This document shows positions 26,915 through 37,228 of a DNA stretch of 64,000 nt, one piece after another (the stretch's first letter is position 1; every line of letters starts with the position of its first letter). The notes below the pieces were generated by a model. The model was not told the origin of the DNA and searched no databases. It saw only the letters and a program-made list of their open reading frames with translations. The stretch is from positions 38,761-102,760 of the forward strand of contig JAHHHP010000008.1 in assembly GCA_019359275.1 (NCBI GenBank). Reading direction: 5' to 3'. This DNA comes from Myxacorys chilensis ATA2-1-KO14 (GTDB taxonomy: Bacteria; Cyanobacteriota; Cyanobacteriia; Leptolyngbyales; Leptolyngbyaceae). A program made the translations under genes and the position numbers.

Positions 26915-26937
26915 AACTGTTTATTAATCCTCCCGGC

Positions 26938-29193
26938 TCATCCAATTGACAGTGACCGAGCAAGGAAGAACGCCCACGTGGTGACAATTCCTCCCAACAG
27001 GTAGTGAGCTACACCCACTGCCCGTCCTTGAATAATACTCAAGGCACGAGGCTGAATCGCCGGTGCAAACTTGAGCTTATTGTGTGCCCATACAATGGAT
27101 TCGATCAACTCTTGCCAGTAGCCACGACCGCTAAACAAGAACATCAAGCTGAATGCCCAAACAAAGTGAGCGCCCAAGAACAAGAGTCCGTAAGCAGATA
27201 GAGCAGAACCGTAGGAGTTAATCACCTGAGAGGCTTGTGCCCACAGGAAGTCACGCAGCCAACCATTGATCGTGATTGCGCTTTGAGCAAAGTTGCCGTA
27301 GGTGACATGAGTAACCGTGCCATCGGGAGCAACTGTTCCCCAGACATCCGACTGCATCTTCCAGCTAAAGTGGAAAATTGCGATCGACAGGGAGTTGTAC
27401 ATCCAGAACAGACCGAGGAAGACGTGATCCCAACCAGAAACCTGGCAAGTACCGCCCCGTCCCGGACCGTCGCAAGGGAAGCGGAAGCCCAAGTTCGCCT
27501 TGTCTGGAATCAGACGAGAGCTACGTGCAAACAGCACGCCCTTGAGCAGAATCAGCACCGTCACGTGAATCGTGAAGGCGTGGATATGGTGAATCATGAA
27601 GTCTGCCGTACCCAAGGCCATCGGCATCATGGCAACTTTGCCACCGACAGCAACCACATCACCACCAAACACTACAGAAGCAGGTCCTAAAGCATTGGGA
27701 GCGGTGGCACCAGGAGCCAACGTGTGAATGTTTTGAATCCACTGCGCGAACACTGGCTGGAGTTGAATTGCGGTATCTGAGAACATATCTTGGGGACGAC
27801 CCAAGGCACGCATGGTGTCGTTATGGACGTACAGTCCAAAGCTATGGAAGCCCAAGAAAATACAGACCCAATTTAAGTGAGAGATGATGGCATCGCGGTG
27901 ACGCAGGACGCGATCGACGATGTTGTTTTGATTCACAACCGGATCGTAGTCACGCACCATATAGATGGCAGCGTGTGCGGCTCCACCGACGATAAAGAAT
28001 CCACCGATCCACATGTGATGGGTGAAGATCGACAACTGGGTAGCGTAGTCAGTTGCCAAGTAGGGATAAGGCGGCATCGAGTACATGTGCTGGGCAACAA
28101 TGATGCTCAGAGAGCCGACTGCTGCCAAGTTGATTGACAACTGAGCATGCCAGGAAGTGGTTAGGTTCTCATAAATGCCTTTGTGGCCTTCGCCAGTGAA
28201 AGGACCTTTGTGAGCCTCATGAATTTCCTTGATGCTGTGTCCGATACCCCAGTTGGTGCGGTACATGTGACCTGCAATGATGAACAGCACCGCGATCGCT
28301 AAGTGGTGATGCGCGGTATCCGTCAGCCATAAGCCACCAGTCACAGGATTCAGACCACCTTTGAAGGTGAGGAAGTCAGCGTACTCACCCCAGTTCAGGG
28401 TAAAGAACGGAACCAACCCTTTTGCGAAGCTGGGATAGATATCTGCCATCAGTTGAGGATTCAGAATGAACTCATGAGGCAGAGGGATCCGATCCGCAGG
28501 AACGCCACGATCCAGCAATTCGTTGATGGGCAACGAAACGTGAATTTGGTGCCCTGCCCAAGCCAGCGAACCCAGTCCAAACAGACCGGATAGGTGGTGG
28601 TTCAGCATCGACTCCACATTCTGGAACCACTCCAGCTTAGGAGCGCGCTTGTGATAATGGAACCAGCCTGCAAACAGCATGAGACCAGCCATCACCAGAC
28701 CGCCGATAGCCGTCACATAAAGCTGGAAGGTGTTTGTAAAGCCAGCTGCACGCCACAGTTGGAAGAATCCAGAAGTAATTTGAATGCCACGGAAGCCGCC
28801 GCCGACATCCGCGTTGAGAATTTCTTGACCGAAGATGTCCCACACAACCTGGGCGCTGGGTTTGACTCCAAGCGGGTCGGCGAGCCATGCTTCATAGTTT
28901 GAAAACTTAGCGCCATGGAAATACATGCCACTGAGCCAGATGAACACGACTGCCAAATGACCGAAGTGAGCGCTAAAGATCTTACGTGAAACGTCTTCTA
29001 AGTCGCTTGTGTGACTATCGAAATCATGAGCGTTGGCGTGTAGGTTCCAAATCCAGGTGGTGGTTTTAGGACCTTTGGATAGGGCGCGATCGAAATGACC
29101 CGGTTGCCCCCACTTCTCAAAAGAAGTTGGAGTGGGATCTTTATCGACGACAACCCGTACCTTTGCCTCACGCTCCGGTGGGCTAATTGTCAT
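26938..29193 (-). CDS. psaA: Photosystem I P700 apoprotein A1 (PsaA)
   Basis: PsaA is the other half of the photosystem I core, holding half of P700 and of FX. From ATG 29193 it is 751 residues ([20 protein letters not shown]), the normal length; the frame is open upstream to 29235 but family members start here. The FX motif [18 protein letters not shown] carries both cysteines. Eleven membrane helices with conserved histidines follow the usual order ([39 protein letters not shown]). It is the first gene of psaAB. High-light control is expected from the literature, but I found no convincing HLR1 pair upstream. Confidence 0.99.
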   Translation of the reverse strand: MTISPPEREAKVRVVVDKDPTPTSFEKWGQPGHFDRALSKGPKTTTWIWNLHANAHDFDSHTSDLEDVSRKIFSAHFGHLAVVFIWLSGMYFHGAKFSNYEAWLADPLGVKPSAQVVWDIFGQEILNADVGGGFRGIQITSGFFQLWRAAGFTNTFQLYVTAIGGLVMAGLMLFAGWFHYHKRAPKLEWFQNVESMLNHHLSGLFGLGSLAWAGHQIHVSLPINELLDRGVPADRIPLPHEFILNPQLMADIYPSFAKGLVPFFTLNWGEYADFLTFKGGLNPVTGGLWLTDTAHHHLAIAVLFIIAGHMYRTNWGIGHSIKEIHEAHKGPFTGEGHKGIYENLTTSWHAQLSINLAAVGSLSIIVAQHMYSMPPYPYLATDYATQLSIFTHHMWIGGFFIVGGAAHAAIYMVRDYDPVVNQNNIVDRVLRHRDAIISHLNWVCIFLGFHSFGLYVHNDTMRALGRPQDMFSDTAIQLQPVFAQWIQNIHTLAPGATAPNALGPASVVFGGDVVAVGGKVAMMPMALGTADFMIHHIHAFTIHVTVLILLKGVLFARSSRLIPDKANLGFRFPCDGPGRGGTCQVSGWDHVFLGLFWMYNSLSIAIFHFSWKMQSDVWGTVAPDGTVTHVTYGNFAQSAITINGWLRDFLWAQASQVINSYGSALSAYGLLFLGAHFVWAFSLMFLFSGRGYWQELIESIVWAHNKLKFAPAIQPRALSIIQGRAVGVAHYLLGGIVTTWAFFLARSLSIG

Positions 29194-29839
29194 TGAGACT
29201 CTCCTCTCTCTAGACAAGGAACGAGGAATCCGCACACTTGGGCACGTATCTCAAACCGTTTACCACTCGTTAGTGAGCAACCTGATGCTTAAACGCCGCC
29301 CAGCAGATCGATCCAGCTAGGGATGGCATACAGGATTCAGGTTCAGTTTGAGATACAAGAAACATCCAAAATATTTTCAGAAGCTGAAATTATGGTGGAT
29401 GCCGCTTTTGTGGGTTCTCACTCGGTCATTATAGGGTGGTCTGTTAAGCCTTTTCTGACGGATTTAACAATAATTCAAAGTTCCGGGATCCTTACGGGGC
29501 TTGGGAAGCGATCGCCCTCTATTTCAAGATTTACGCTTGGACAAACGGTAACAAAGTCAAGAGGTTTTTACTGAAGTTAATATTCCTTAAAGGTTGGATG
29601 TTGAAGTTCAGCCCCATAACTGAAATTGATATTTCTTTTATTTAATTGTTAATAAAACGTTGTGAAATGATTTATAGACGCGCAACGCCGCTTTACGTTC
29701 TCTGAATTTCCCACAGGCAGACCGAGTTTTTCCGCTATAGTTCCGTATGGATGGCTAGAAAATCGAGACATCACAAGCTGTTCCTGTTGAATGACTTGGG
29801 TCTTCTCGGAGTGTTGACTGTTATTAGGAGTACGGTTTG
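29194..29839. other. psaA promoter and leader region
   Basis: About 645 bp between divergent genes. An 11-bp inverted repeat, GTATCTCAAAC (29246-29256) and GTTTGAGATAC (29346-29356), lies in the psaA-proximal part, and CACT-CGTT-AGTG forms a small hairpin at about 29265. I see no gene. I looked for direct HLR1-type TTACA repeats and for a Yfr-like small RNA and did not find convincing ones. Confidence 0.45.
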
Positions 29840-32506
29840 GTGTTTGGGATCACGCGCTGGCGCAAAACTCGGATGCTTTCACTCTCTTTAGTGTTGGCAA
29901 TGACAGTAAATTTGTGGGGCTGTGGAGGGTCTGCTCCGGCAGCGATTCCGCCAGAAGCAATTAGCGTAGGGCGCACAGGTGCGTCGAAACTAAAGCCCGC
30001 ACCCACAAAGATTGCTGGAAAGATTTCGGAAGTGTCGCCTCCAGAGGTGATTGGGCAGCTAAAGGACGTGTTGGATCAGTACCAGCCGCAGCTTACGATC
30101 GCAAGTCCCCGCTCCGATGAAGTCTTAAACGACAATACTGTGTCGATCAAGTTTCAAGTCCAGGATCTACCTGTATTTAAAGATGAAAAACTAGGCTTAG
30201 GTCCTCATATTCATCTTTTCTTAGATGATCAGCCTTACCAAGCGATTTACGATATCAGCAAACCTGTTGTTCTAAAAGATCTTGCCGCAGGAACGCACAC
30301 AGTTCGTGCTTTTGCAAGTCGTCCTTGGCACGAAAGCTTTAAAAACGAAGGCGCTTACGCCCAAACAACTTTTCACGTTTTTACCAAGACGCCGGACAAC
30401 AATCCTAGTGCTGCTCAGCCGCTTCTAACCTATAGCCGTCCCCAAGGAAGCTATGGCGCAGAGCCAATCATGCTAGATTTCTATCTCACGAATGCACCGC
30501 TTCACTTTGTCGCTCAAGAAGACAAGAAAGATGAGATTGCCGACTGGCGCATCAAAGCAACCGTAAATGGCAGTAGTTTTATCCTTGATCGCTGGCAACC
30601 GATCTATCTAAAGGGCTTTGAACCTGGCAAAAATTGGGTTCAGCTAGAATACATCGATGAGAACGGCAACGCAATTCAAAACGTTTACAACAATACGGCG
30701 CGAATCTTCACTTACGAGTCGGGTGGCAACGATGCCCTCTCTAAACTCGTGCGAGGCGATTTATCATTTGGTGCTGCCCGGAGTATTGTTGACCCAAATT
30801 ACACACCGTCCGAGCCAAAAACACCAGAGGTTCCAACTCTAAAACCTGCTCCTCGCCTTGAGGTAACGCCTGCTCCTGATATTGCTCCAGTAGTTCCTCT
30901 GCCGCAGGTAAACAACAAAACTCCGCTTGTTCCAGTGGTTCCTCTGCCAGAAGAAACTGAAAAGCTGCCTGCTGAACCTCAAACCGTTTCTGAGGAGAAA
31001 GAAACTCCGCTTGCGCCAGCACCGGAAAGTCAATCTAGTAAGAAACCTAAAGGCGGATTCTTCAATCGCTTCCGTTCTGGTGCTGAGAAATCAGGCTCAA
31101 AGGTAGCTCCTGCTCCGAGTGAAGCACCGAAGCTTATAAACCCTGAAGAGACATCTGAACCTTCAGAGACGACAGAAAGCAAAACTCCTGAAATACCAAA
31201 AGTTATAAAAGCGAAGGAGTTAGAACCTAAAAAGGTAGAGGTCAAGGAACCAGAAGCCGTTCCTGCTGTTGAAGTGCCTGAAGTCAAAGGTTCAGAACCC
31301 GATGCTTCTCAACTTAATTCTGAACCTATAATTCCGCCAGCAAAACAGTCTCCAAAAGGTGGATTTTTCGATCGGTTCCGCCCCAGGGAAAAATCCTCCC
31401 CAGCACCTGTTGAGACAATTAAAAAAGCAATAGAACCTGAAGTGGAACCAAGCGATTCTAAAGACTCAGTGGTTGAGCGTTACGATTCTCAGTTTCGCGA
31501 AGAGAATCGCAGCCTTAGAGAGCCAGAAGACAGCTCTGCTGTTGAAGCACCTGAAGTGAAGGAACCAACACCTGTAGTTCCTCCGGTAAAAGAAACACCA
31601 AAAGGTGGGTTTTTCAATCGGTTCCGCCCCGGTGCAAAATCTTCTCCAGCACCTACCTTGCCTGAGTCGCCTGCTGAAGCAATTGAAAAAGCAGTAGAAC
31701 CTAAAGCGGAACCAAGCGATAAGGATTCAGTAGTGGAGCGTTACGATGACAAGCTCAAAGAACTAGAAGACGGTCCTGCTAAGCTATCGAAGCCTGCCGC
31801 AAAGCCTGAAGCTTCTGAGCCGTTAAAAGCGATCGAGAAAGCTGTTCCTAAACCGTCAGCAACAAAAGCTCCAGTTAAAGCTCCGACTAGTGCGCCTGCT
31901 CCAATCAATCCATCGCCTGTGGAAGATCTTGAAGCTACAGAGACAACCTTACCTGAGCTTGCCGCACCACCCACACCCGAACCCACTCCAAAAGCAGGGT
32001 TCTTTAATCGCTTCCGTTCTACTAAAGCTCCGCAAGCAACTCCAACACCTAGCTTTGAGGTTCCAAAAGCAACTCCAAGCCCAACGCCTAACTCTCAAGA
32101 TCCATTACAGATTTTAGAGAAGAAAGAAACGGCGGATAATAAGCCGAGTGAACCGAGTGCCGATGAGCGACGCGATAGCTTAGTCGATCGTCTTTTAAAG
32201 TCGCCAGAACCGACTCAGCCAGCCCCCGCGATCGCGAAGCCTGCTGAGAGCAAACCCAACAATTCGACACTCAGCAGTCCGAAGCCAACAGCATCGTCTG
32301 CGCCTAGCGTTGAACCTACGGCTAAAACTCCTGCACCTACTGAGCCATCTTCTAAAGATGTATCCACTCCTGCCATACCTAAAGTAGAAACACCTGTTGC
32401 TTCGCCTACAGAACTTGAAGTTCCTGAGACTTCGGAGGTTCAACCCCAGACAGAGCTAGAACGACGACTTGGAATACCACTCAAAGCTTTATCTCCCACA
32501 CCTTAA
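29840..32506 (+). CDS. Large Pro/Glu-rich lipoprotein with four GFF(N/D)RFR repeats
   Basis: An 888-residue protein of unknown function. A signal peptide ends in LWGCGGS, a lipobox-like site, so it is probably a lipoprotein. Residues about 60-310 form a compact domain (DVLDQYQPQLTIASPRSDEV, FLDDQPYQAIYDISKPVVLK, RAFASRPWHESFKNEGAYAQ, NWVQLEYIDENGNAIQNVYN) that looks like two Ig-like beta modules and is the conserved part. The rest is disordered, rich in Pro, Glu, Ser, Lys and Ala. It is punctuated by four copies of PK(G/A)GFF(N/D)RFR (about 31051, 31357, 31606 and 31996 in DNA) and by DSVVERYD repeats. Starts TTG 29837 or GTG 29840 follow TAGGAG. Confidence 0.8.
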   Translation: MFGITRWRKTRMLSLSLVLAMTVNLWGCGGSAPAAIPPEAISVGRTGASKLKPAPTKIAGKISEVSPPEVIGQLKDVLDQYQPQLTIASPRSDEVLNDNTVSIKFQVQDLPVFKDEKLGLGPHIHLFLDDQPYQAIYDISKPVVLKDLAAGTHTVRAFASRPWHESFKNEGAYAQTTFHVFTKTPDNNPSAAQPLLTYSRPQGSYGAEPIMLDFYLTNAPLHFVAQEDKKDEIADWRIKATVNGSSFILDRWQPIYLKGFEPGKNWVQLEYIDENGNAIQNVYNNTARIFTYESGGNDALSKLVRGDLSFGAARSIVDPNYTPSEPKTPEVPTLKPAPRLEVTPAPDIAPVVPLPQVNNKTPLVPVVPLPEETEKLPAEPQTVSEEKETPLAPAPESQSSKKPKGGFFNRFRSGAEKSGSKVAPAPSEAPKLINPEETSEPSETTESKTPEIPKVIKAKELEPKKVEVKEPEAVPAVEVPEVKGSEPDASQLNSEPIIPPAKQSPKGGFFDRFRPREKSSPAPVETIKKAIEPEVEPSDSKDSVVERYDSQFREENRSLREPEDSSAVEAPEVKEPTPVVPPVKETPKGGFFNRFRPGAKSSPAPTLPESPAEAIEKAVEPKAEPSDKDSVVERYDDKLKELEDGPAKLSKPAAKPEASEPLKAIEKAVPKPSATKAPVKAPTSAPAPINPSPVEDLEATETTLPELAAPPTPEPTPKAGFFNRFRSTKAPQATPTPSFEVPKATPSPTPNSQDPLQILEKKETADNKPSEPSADERRDSLVDRLLKSPEPTQPAPAIAKPAESKPNNSTLSSPKPTASSAPSVEPTAKTPAPTEPSSKDVSTPAIPKVETPVASPTELEVPETSEVQPQTELERRLGIPLKALSPTP

Positions 32507-32514
32507 GTAAAGGG

Positions 32515-32565
32515 TGTGAGTAGATTCACCCCGACCTTCTCCCACAGGCGAGGGAGTAAGAGTTG
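32515..32565. repeat. Short dispersed-type repeat with CTCCC/GGGAG hairpin
   Basis: The stretch CACCCCGACCTTCTCCCACA followed by GGCGAGGGAG resembles a palindromic spacer repeat common in cyanobacterial genomes. It also offers GGGTG...CACCC pairing near 32512-32530, which could act as a transcription stop after the lipoprotein gene. It has no T-run. Confidence 0.4.
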
Positions 32566-32630
32566 GATGTGGAAGATGAGGGCGGAGCTATTGGTAGACT
32601 AATGCTAATGTACTCATTGCTTTAACAGCT

Positions 32631-33911
32631 ATGCCTCGTTTTCTTCATTTAGCGGACGTTCATCTAGGGTTCGATCGCTACGACAGCAAAGAACGAACGA
32701 AGGATTTCTACCGAGCGTTTGAAAATGTGTTGGACAAATACGCTGTTGGTAACAACACTGAAGGTGTGCCTCCGGTTGATTTTGTCGTGATTGCGGGCGA
32801 TCTGTTTGAGCATCGCACCATTCAACCCAACATTCTGAACCAAGCCAAACTCTGTTTGCAGATGCTGAAAGAGCATCACATTCCAGCGATCGCAATTGAG
32901 GGAAATCACGATAATCGACCCTATGGCACGCAGACAAATTGGATCAAATATTTAGCAGATGATGATTTGCTAATTTTGCTGGAACCAGAGCGATCGCCCG
33001 ACGGCGACATCGTTTATGAGATGTGGGACGGTGAAGCGGGGGGATATATCGATCTAGATTGTGGCGTTCGCGTGTTGGGATCTCAGTGGTATGGGGCGTC
33101 TGCCCCTCGCGCGATCGGGTCGTTGGCTGAAGCGATTTACAAATTACCGCCAAGTCCAGGACATACGGTAATGCTGTTTCATCATGGGTTAGAAGGACAA
33201 ATTGCGCGATATCAAGGAGCGTTGAAATATAGCGATTTGTTACCGCTCAAAGAGGCGGGCGTTGATTATTTGGGATTGGGACACATTCACAAGAGCTATG
33301 TTGAGCAGAATTGGGTGTTCAATCCTGGCTCGCTGGAGGCAAACAGCGTTGAAGAAGCGAACTACGATCGCGGGGCATTTCTGATTGAGTTGACGCCCAA
33401 TGGCATTCAGGCAGAACTCAAAACAGATTATCTTCAGCGATCGCTCGTTCGGCTAAAACTCAAAGCGACGGGACAGGAGAGTTCGCAGCAGATCGAGGAG
33501 GGCGCGATCGCGATCATTCAGTCAGCAATTCAATCTGGGAAACTTAATCCTGCTGTTGAACCGATGGTGGAATTGCGAATTGAAGGATCGGTCGGCTTCG
33601 ATCGCTTTGAGTTAGACATCAAAAAGCTTCAGCAAGAACTCAAAAAACTGAGTGGAGCGCTGATTTTCTTGCTGAAATATGATGTGGATTTACTTGAGTA
33701 CGCCACACCTTTAGCTGAAGATGCGAGTCGAGTCCAGATCGAGCAAGAAGTCTTTACCGATTTGTTAGCGGCAAATAATACTTATAAAAAACGGGCAAGC
33801 GATTTAGCCAAAGGATTGATCGACTTGAAAGATTTGCAGTTAGAAGATCGAGCAGAGATGGAACTGTACGAGTTTGCAGAACGGCTAATTGAGCAAAGCA
33901 ATGAAGTTTGA
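32631..33911 (+). CDS. DNA repair exonuclease, SbcD/Mre11-like metallophosphoesterase
   Basis: A 426-residue protein. Phosphoesterase motifs appear in order: ADVHLGFD (D8, H10), VVIAGDLFEHR, AIEGNHDNR, MLFHHGLEGQ and YLGLGHIHKSY, which together bind two metals. The C-terminal part (about 290-426) is helical with a VELRIEGSVGFDRFELDIKK segment, similar to the capping region of SbcD-like proteins. It probably processes DNA ends with an SbcC/Rad50-type ATPase, which is not in this window. No signal peptide. Confidence 0.9.
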   Translation: MPRFLHLADVHLGFDRYDSKERTKDFYRAFENVLDKYAVGNNTEGVPPVDFVVIAGDLFEHRTIQPNILNQAKLCLQMLKEHHIPAIAIEGNHDNRPYGTQTNWIKYLADDDLLILLEPERSPDGDIVYEMWDGEAGGYIDLDCGVRVLGSQWYGASAPRAIGSLAEAIYKLPPSPGHTVMLFHHGLEGQIARYQGALKYSDLLPLKEAGVDYLGLGHIHKSYVEQNWVFNPGSLEANSVEEANYDRGAFLIELTPNGIQAELKTDYLQRSLVRLKLKATGQESSQQIEEGAIAIIQSAIQSGKLNPAVEPMVELRIEGSVGFDRFELDIKKLQQELKKLSGALIFLLKYDVDLLEYATPLAEDASRVQIEQEVFTDLLAANNTYKKRASDLAKGLIDLKDLQLEDRAEMELYEFAERLIEQSNEV

Positions 33912-34054
33912 CATCTTAGGCTGACCTATAAACATCACGACCGAGTAACCTGCTCACTCATCTTAAGTAGAAAGTAGCTTCTAGAAGGCTTTAGAGATGG
34001 CTTCAGTATCTAATTAACAAACAGGAATTGGTTCTGTAATAGGGCGCGTAGCCC

Positions 34055-35584
34055 TTACATCGGATCAATAGCCTCAACAGGTTCCGTTGATGCCGTTTGA
34101 GACTTCATTGGCAACAGTGCCCAAAGCATCTGTCTCACTGAAGTTTGCCGATTTTCCTGCACAAAAATCAACGGCAGCAGCGCGAGCAATCGCGTGCCGC
34201 TTGAGAGGGCAAACAATCCCGGCAAGCCACCATAGTCAGCAAACTGAGCCAGAACTCCACCAACCGTTGTGCCTAATGCGCCACTGACCCCCGCGATCGC
34301 CGCGGCGATCGCAAAATAACTAGACTGATTTCTGAGCGGCGCAACTTCCAATTGAATATTGTTGTTGCACAGATCGATCGCTGCCCATGTTCCTCCTGCC
34401 ACAATATGCAGCAACGGTAGCCACAGCCAGATCGACAGCGCATCTGTTCCCGTTCCTATCCAGAGAACCGGAGTAGCAGCAACCAATACACCAACCGTCA
34501 ATAACAAAAAACGATTTCCAACTCGATCTGCCAACTTGCCCCAGAAGATCAGCATTACCAAGTTTGCTCCTGCTGCCAGACTGTTATAGAGTGTCACCCA
34601 ACAAATATCGAGCGCCAAATTATCTAGCATATACAGATTAAAAAAGGGCGCACTTAAATTGACCGAAAACATCCATACGCCAAAGTAGATGAGAAAGCGT
34701 AAGAAGTTTTTGTCCTTCAGAATGGCTTGAATTGGAGACTGATCTACTGAAAATTCATTAGAGTTTTCTGCCTCGTTACCAGAGTTCTCTTCCTCGCCAG
34801 AAGCAAGGCTGGAAGAAGCAGCCAACTCCTCCGCGTGGTGCAATTCATGCTGTTGGCGAGGATTTACATCCACCATCCCCCACTGAAACGCTAGACTCAG
34901 TAGCCCTATCAGAACTCCAAGAAACAGGATTATCCCGTACCCTTCGATTGATCCGTCTGGAAACAACGACACCATCAATCCAGCGAGCGGAATCGAAATT
35001 AGACACGTGAGATTAGCCGCACTGTTGCGAATACTAAAATAGCGTCCTCTAAGGCGGCGGGGCACTAACGCTGCCATCCAACTCAGCCAAGACGCGCTGC
35101 CAAATGCGCCCATCACATGGGTAATAAATACGATCGCCAGCGTCCAAATAATCAGGATATGGGAATCAATCGTACCGCAGCTAAATAAGGCGATGCCAAC
35201 GACCAGCAGCAACCAGACCAGACGCGCTGGAGCATAAATCCATAAGCAATAGTTGTGACGACTCGTAGTGCGATCGCCAAAATGAGCGCCGATGGGCTGC
35301 ATCAAATTTGCCAGCATCGGAATCGAGGCTAACATACCAACCTCCGTTGGATTCGCGTGTAGCTCGACCAAAAAATTGCTAAGCAGAACGCCCCCCGCCA
35401 CGTTTGAGAACACAGTTGCAAAAATTCCGTCTAGCGTAGAGGCGCGTAGGCTCTGACGAATTTCAGGTTTAGACAATCGGGATTCAGGTTCTTTGCCAAA
35501 TGAAATAACAGATTCGGTTCCCGTGATCGGCTCCGGCGATGTTTGTGAAAGGTGGGTAATCGTTTCGCTCGTTCCTAAATCCAC
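34055..35584 (-). CDS. Major facilitator superfamily transporter
   Basis: A 509-residue protein with about 12 membrane helices and a central charged loop (about residues 245-280, rich in Glu, Ser and Asn). It begins with a 50-residue cytoplasmic N-terminus. Features include LLSNFLVELHANPTEVGMLA, the loop-2-like motif AHFGDRTTSRH, and a second-half equivalent FWGKLADRVGNRF. The family has no fixed substrate. It stands alone, divergent from the amidase gene. Confidence 0.9.
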   Translation of the reverse strand: MDLGTSETITHLSQTSPEPITGTESVISFGKEPESRLSKPEIRQSLRASTLDGIFATVFSNVAGGVLLSNFLVELHANPTEVGMLASIPMLANLMQPIGAHFGDRTTSRHNYCLWIYAPARLVWLLLVVGIALFSCGTIDSHILIIWTLAIVFITHVMGAFGSASWLSWMAALVPRRLRGRYFSIRNSAANLTCLISIPLAGLMVSLFPDGSIEGYGIILFLGVLIGLLSLAFQWGMVDVNPRQQHELHHAEELAASSSLASGEEENSGNEAENSNEFSVDQSPIQAILKDKNFLRFLIYFGVWMFSVNLSAPFFNLYMLDNLALDICWVTLYNSLAAGANLVMLIFWGKLADRVGNRFLLLTVGVLVAATPVLWIGTGTDALSIWLWLPLLHIVAGGTWAAIDLCNNNIQLEVAPLRNQSSYFAIAAAIAGVSGALGTTVGGVLAQFADYGGLPGLFALSSGTRLLALLPLIFVQENRQTSVRQMLWALLPMKSQTASTEPVEAIDPM

Positions 35585-35802
35585 AGGTAACCCCTCTGCG
35601 ATCGTTGGCTACAAAATGCATTCGCTGCAAAAAATCCATTGTGATTTCACGAAGCTTTATCCCGCGAATCAGAGACCGTTTTGCAAAGTCTGCGATTTAC
35701 GCTAAGAAACTCGTGTCAAGATCCAATAGACGACTTAAATATAAACGTAAATATATTATTTGCTTTACATAATAGAAACCTTCTGCCTCTGGGATAGCAT
35801 TC

Positions 35803-37212
35803 ATGGATTTGGACTTAGCATTTTCTTCAGCTCTAGAACAAGCACGACTGATTCGAGAAAAACAAATTTCTCCCCTAGAGCTAACGCAGCTTTACCTTGA
35901 TCGCATTGAGCAACTCAATCCGCATTTAGGCAGTTTTTACACGGTGACGGCAGAGCTTGCCCTGCAAGATGCCGCAGCAAAAACCGAACAGATGATGCAG
36001 GATTCAGAATTGCCGCCTCTATTTGGGGTGCCGATCGCCATCAAAGATCTCAATCCGGTGAAAGGCATTCCGTGTTCCTACGGTCTCAGCATTATTAAAA
36101 AGCGGGTAGCCGAACTGGATGACTTGACCTACACCAAACTGAAAGCGGCGGGTGGAATTTTACTTGGCAAAACTGCAACATCCCAGCTGGGTTCGTTCCC
36201 CTACACAGAGCCTCCGGGTTTTCCGCCCGCCCGCAATCCCTGGAATCTTGACTACACGCCGGGTGGTTCTAGCGGCGGGTCGGCAGCAGCAGTGGCGGCA
36301 GGATTGTGCGCGATCGCTCAAGGGTCTGACGGCGGCGGATCGGTGCGAGGTCCGGCGTCTTGCTGTGGATTGGTGGGTTTAAAGCCCTCCCGAGGACGCA
36401 TTTCTCAAGCCCCAATTGGCGACCATTTAGCGGGCTGCGCGACAAATGGACCAATCGCCCATACGGTTGCAGATTTAGCAGCGTTCATGGACATCACCGC
36501 CGGGTACGTTACAGGCGATCCATACTGGTTGCCCAATCCTGAGCCATCGTTTTTAGCAATGACGCAGCGATCGCCGAAACCGCTAAAGATTGGAGTAGTG
36601 ACAGGAATTGAGCCAGTGGGAAAAGCGGAGCCAGAATGTGTGGCCGCTGTGGAAAAGATGGGTCGGCTGTTGGAGGGTTTGGGGCATAAGGTTGAGCCTG
36701 CGATCGTTAGCTTAGGCGATATGGTAGAGCCATTCGTCATTCTGTGGCGAACTCAAACCGATGTCGGCGTCCCACCATTTTTCTTAGAGAAAGTAAATCG
36801 TTGGCTCTGGTGGAGAGCAAAATTTACGACTGCCGCTCGTTATGTTAGGGCAACGCAACAAGTCCAAGCCTCTGCCCGTCGCTTGGTGCAACTGTGTGAG
36901 CCGTTTGACGTGCTGCTAACTCCAACGTTTATGGCTCCGGTGATCCGCGTCGGCGAATGGAAACAGCTAAGCCCCGTGCAGACGCTCGACCACATCATTC
37001 GATGGATTGCGCCATTGCCGCCCTTTAATATGAGCGGTCAACCTGCGATCAGCATCCCCGCCGGATTTGATGCGCGCGGGCTACCGATTGGCGTGCAACT
37101 GGTCGGGCGTCCGGCAGGGGATGGAACACTTCTATCGTTAGCGGCACAGATCGAACAGGCGCAACCGTGGGCCAGCGACCGCCCCGCCTTTGCAACCCGT
37201 TCGATCCCCTAG
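35803..37212 (+). CDS. Amidase signature family hydrolase
   Basis: A 469-residue amidase. The catalytic triad is visible as Lys81 (AIKDLNPV), Ser156 in the GGSSGGS signature (cis-serine) and Ser180 in DGGGSVRGPAS (nucleophile). FGVPIAIKD, TPGGSSGGSAAAVAAG and the C-terminal FNMSGQPAISIPAGFDARGL are standard. It hydrolyses amide bonds of unknown substrates; it lacks a GatB neighbour and its C-terminus does not look like GatA, so it is not called as the glutamyl-tRNA amidotransferase subunit. ATG 35803 is the start. Confidence 0.94.
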   Translation: MDLDLAFSSALEQARLIREKQISPLELTQLYLDRIEQLNPHLGSFYTVTAELALQDAAAKTEQMMQDSELPPLFGVPIAIKDLNPVKGIPCSYGLSIIKKRVAELDDLTYTKLKAAGGILLGKTATSQLGSFPYTEPPGFPPARNPWNLDYTPGGSSGGSAAAVAAGLCAIAQGSDGGGSVRGPASCCGLVGLKPSRGRISQAPIGDHLAGCATNGPIAHTVADLAAFMDITAGYVTGDPYWLPNPEPSFLAMTQRSPKPLKIGVVTGIEPVGKAEPECVAAVEKMGRLLEGLGHKVEPAIVSLGDMVEPFVILWRTQTDVGVPPFFLEKVNRWLWWRAKFTTAARYVRATQQVQASARRLVQLCEPFDVLLTPTFMAPVIRVGEWKQLSPVQTLDHIIRWIAPLPPFNMSGQPAISIPAGFDARGLPIGVQLVGRPAGDGTLLSLAAQIEQAQPWASDRPAFATRSIP

Positions 37213-37228
37213 AGGTTGTCAGCCCTTG

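Noticed and set aside
29194..29839. HLR1 (RpaB-binding) site upstream of psaA
   Set aside because: I could not find two TTACA-type half-sites at the right spacing on either strand.
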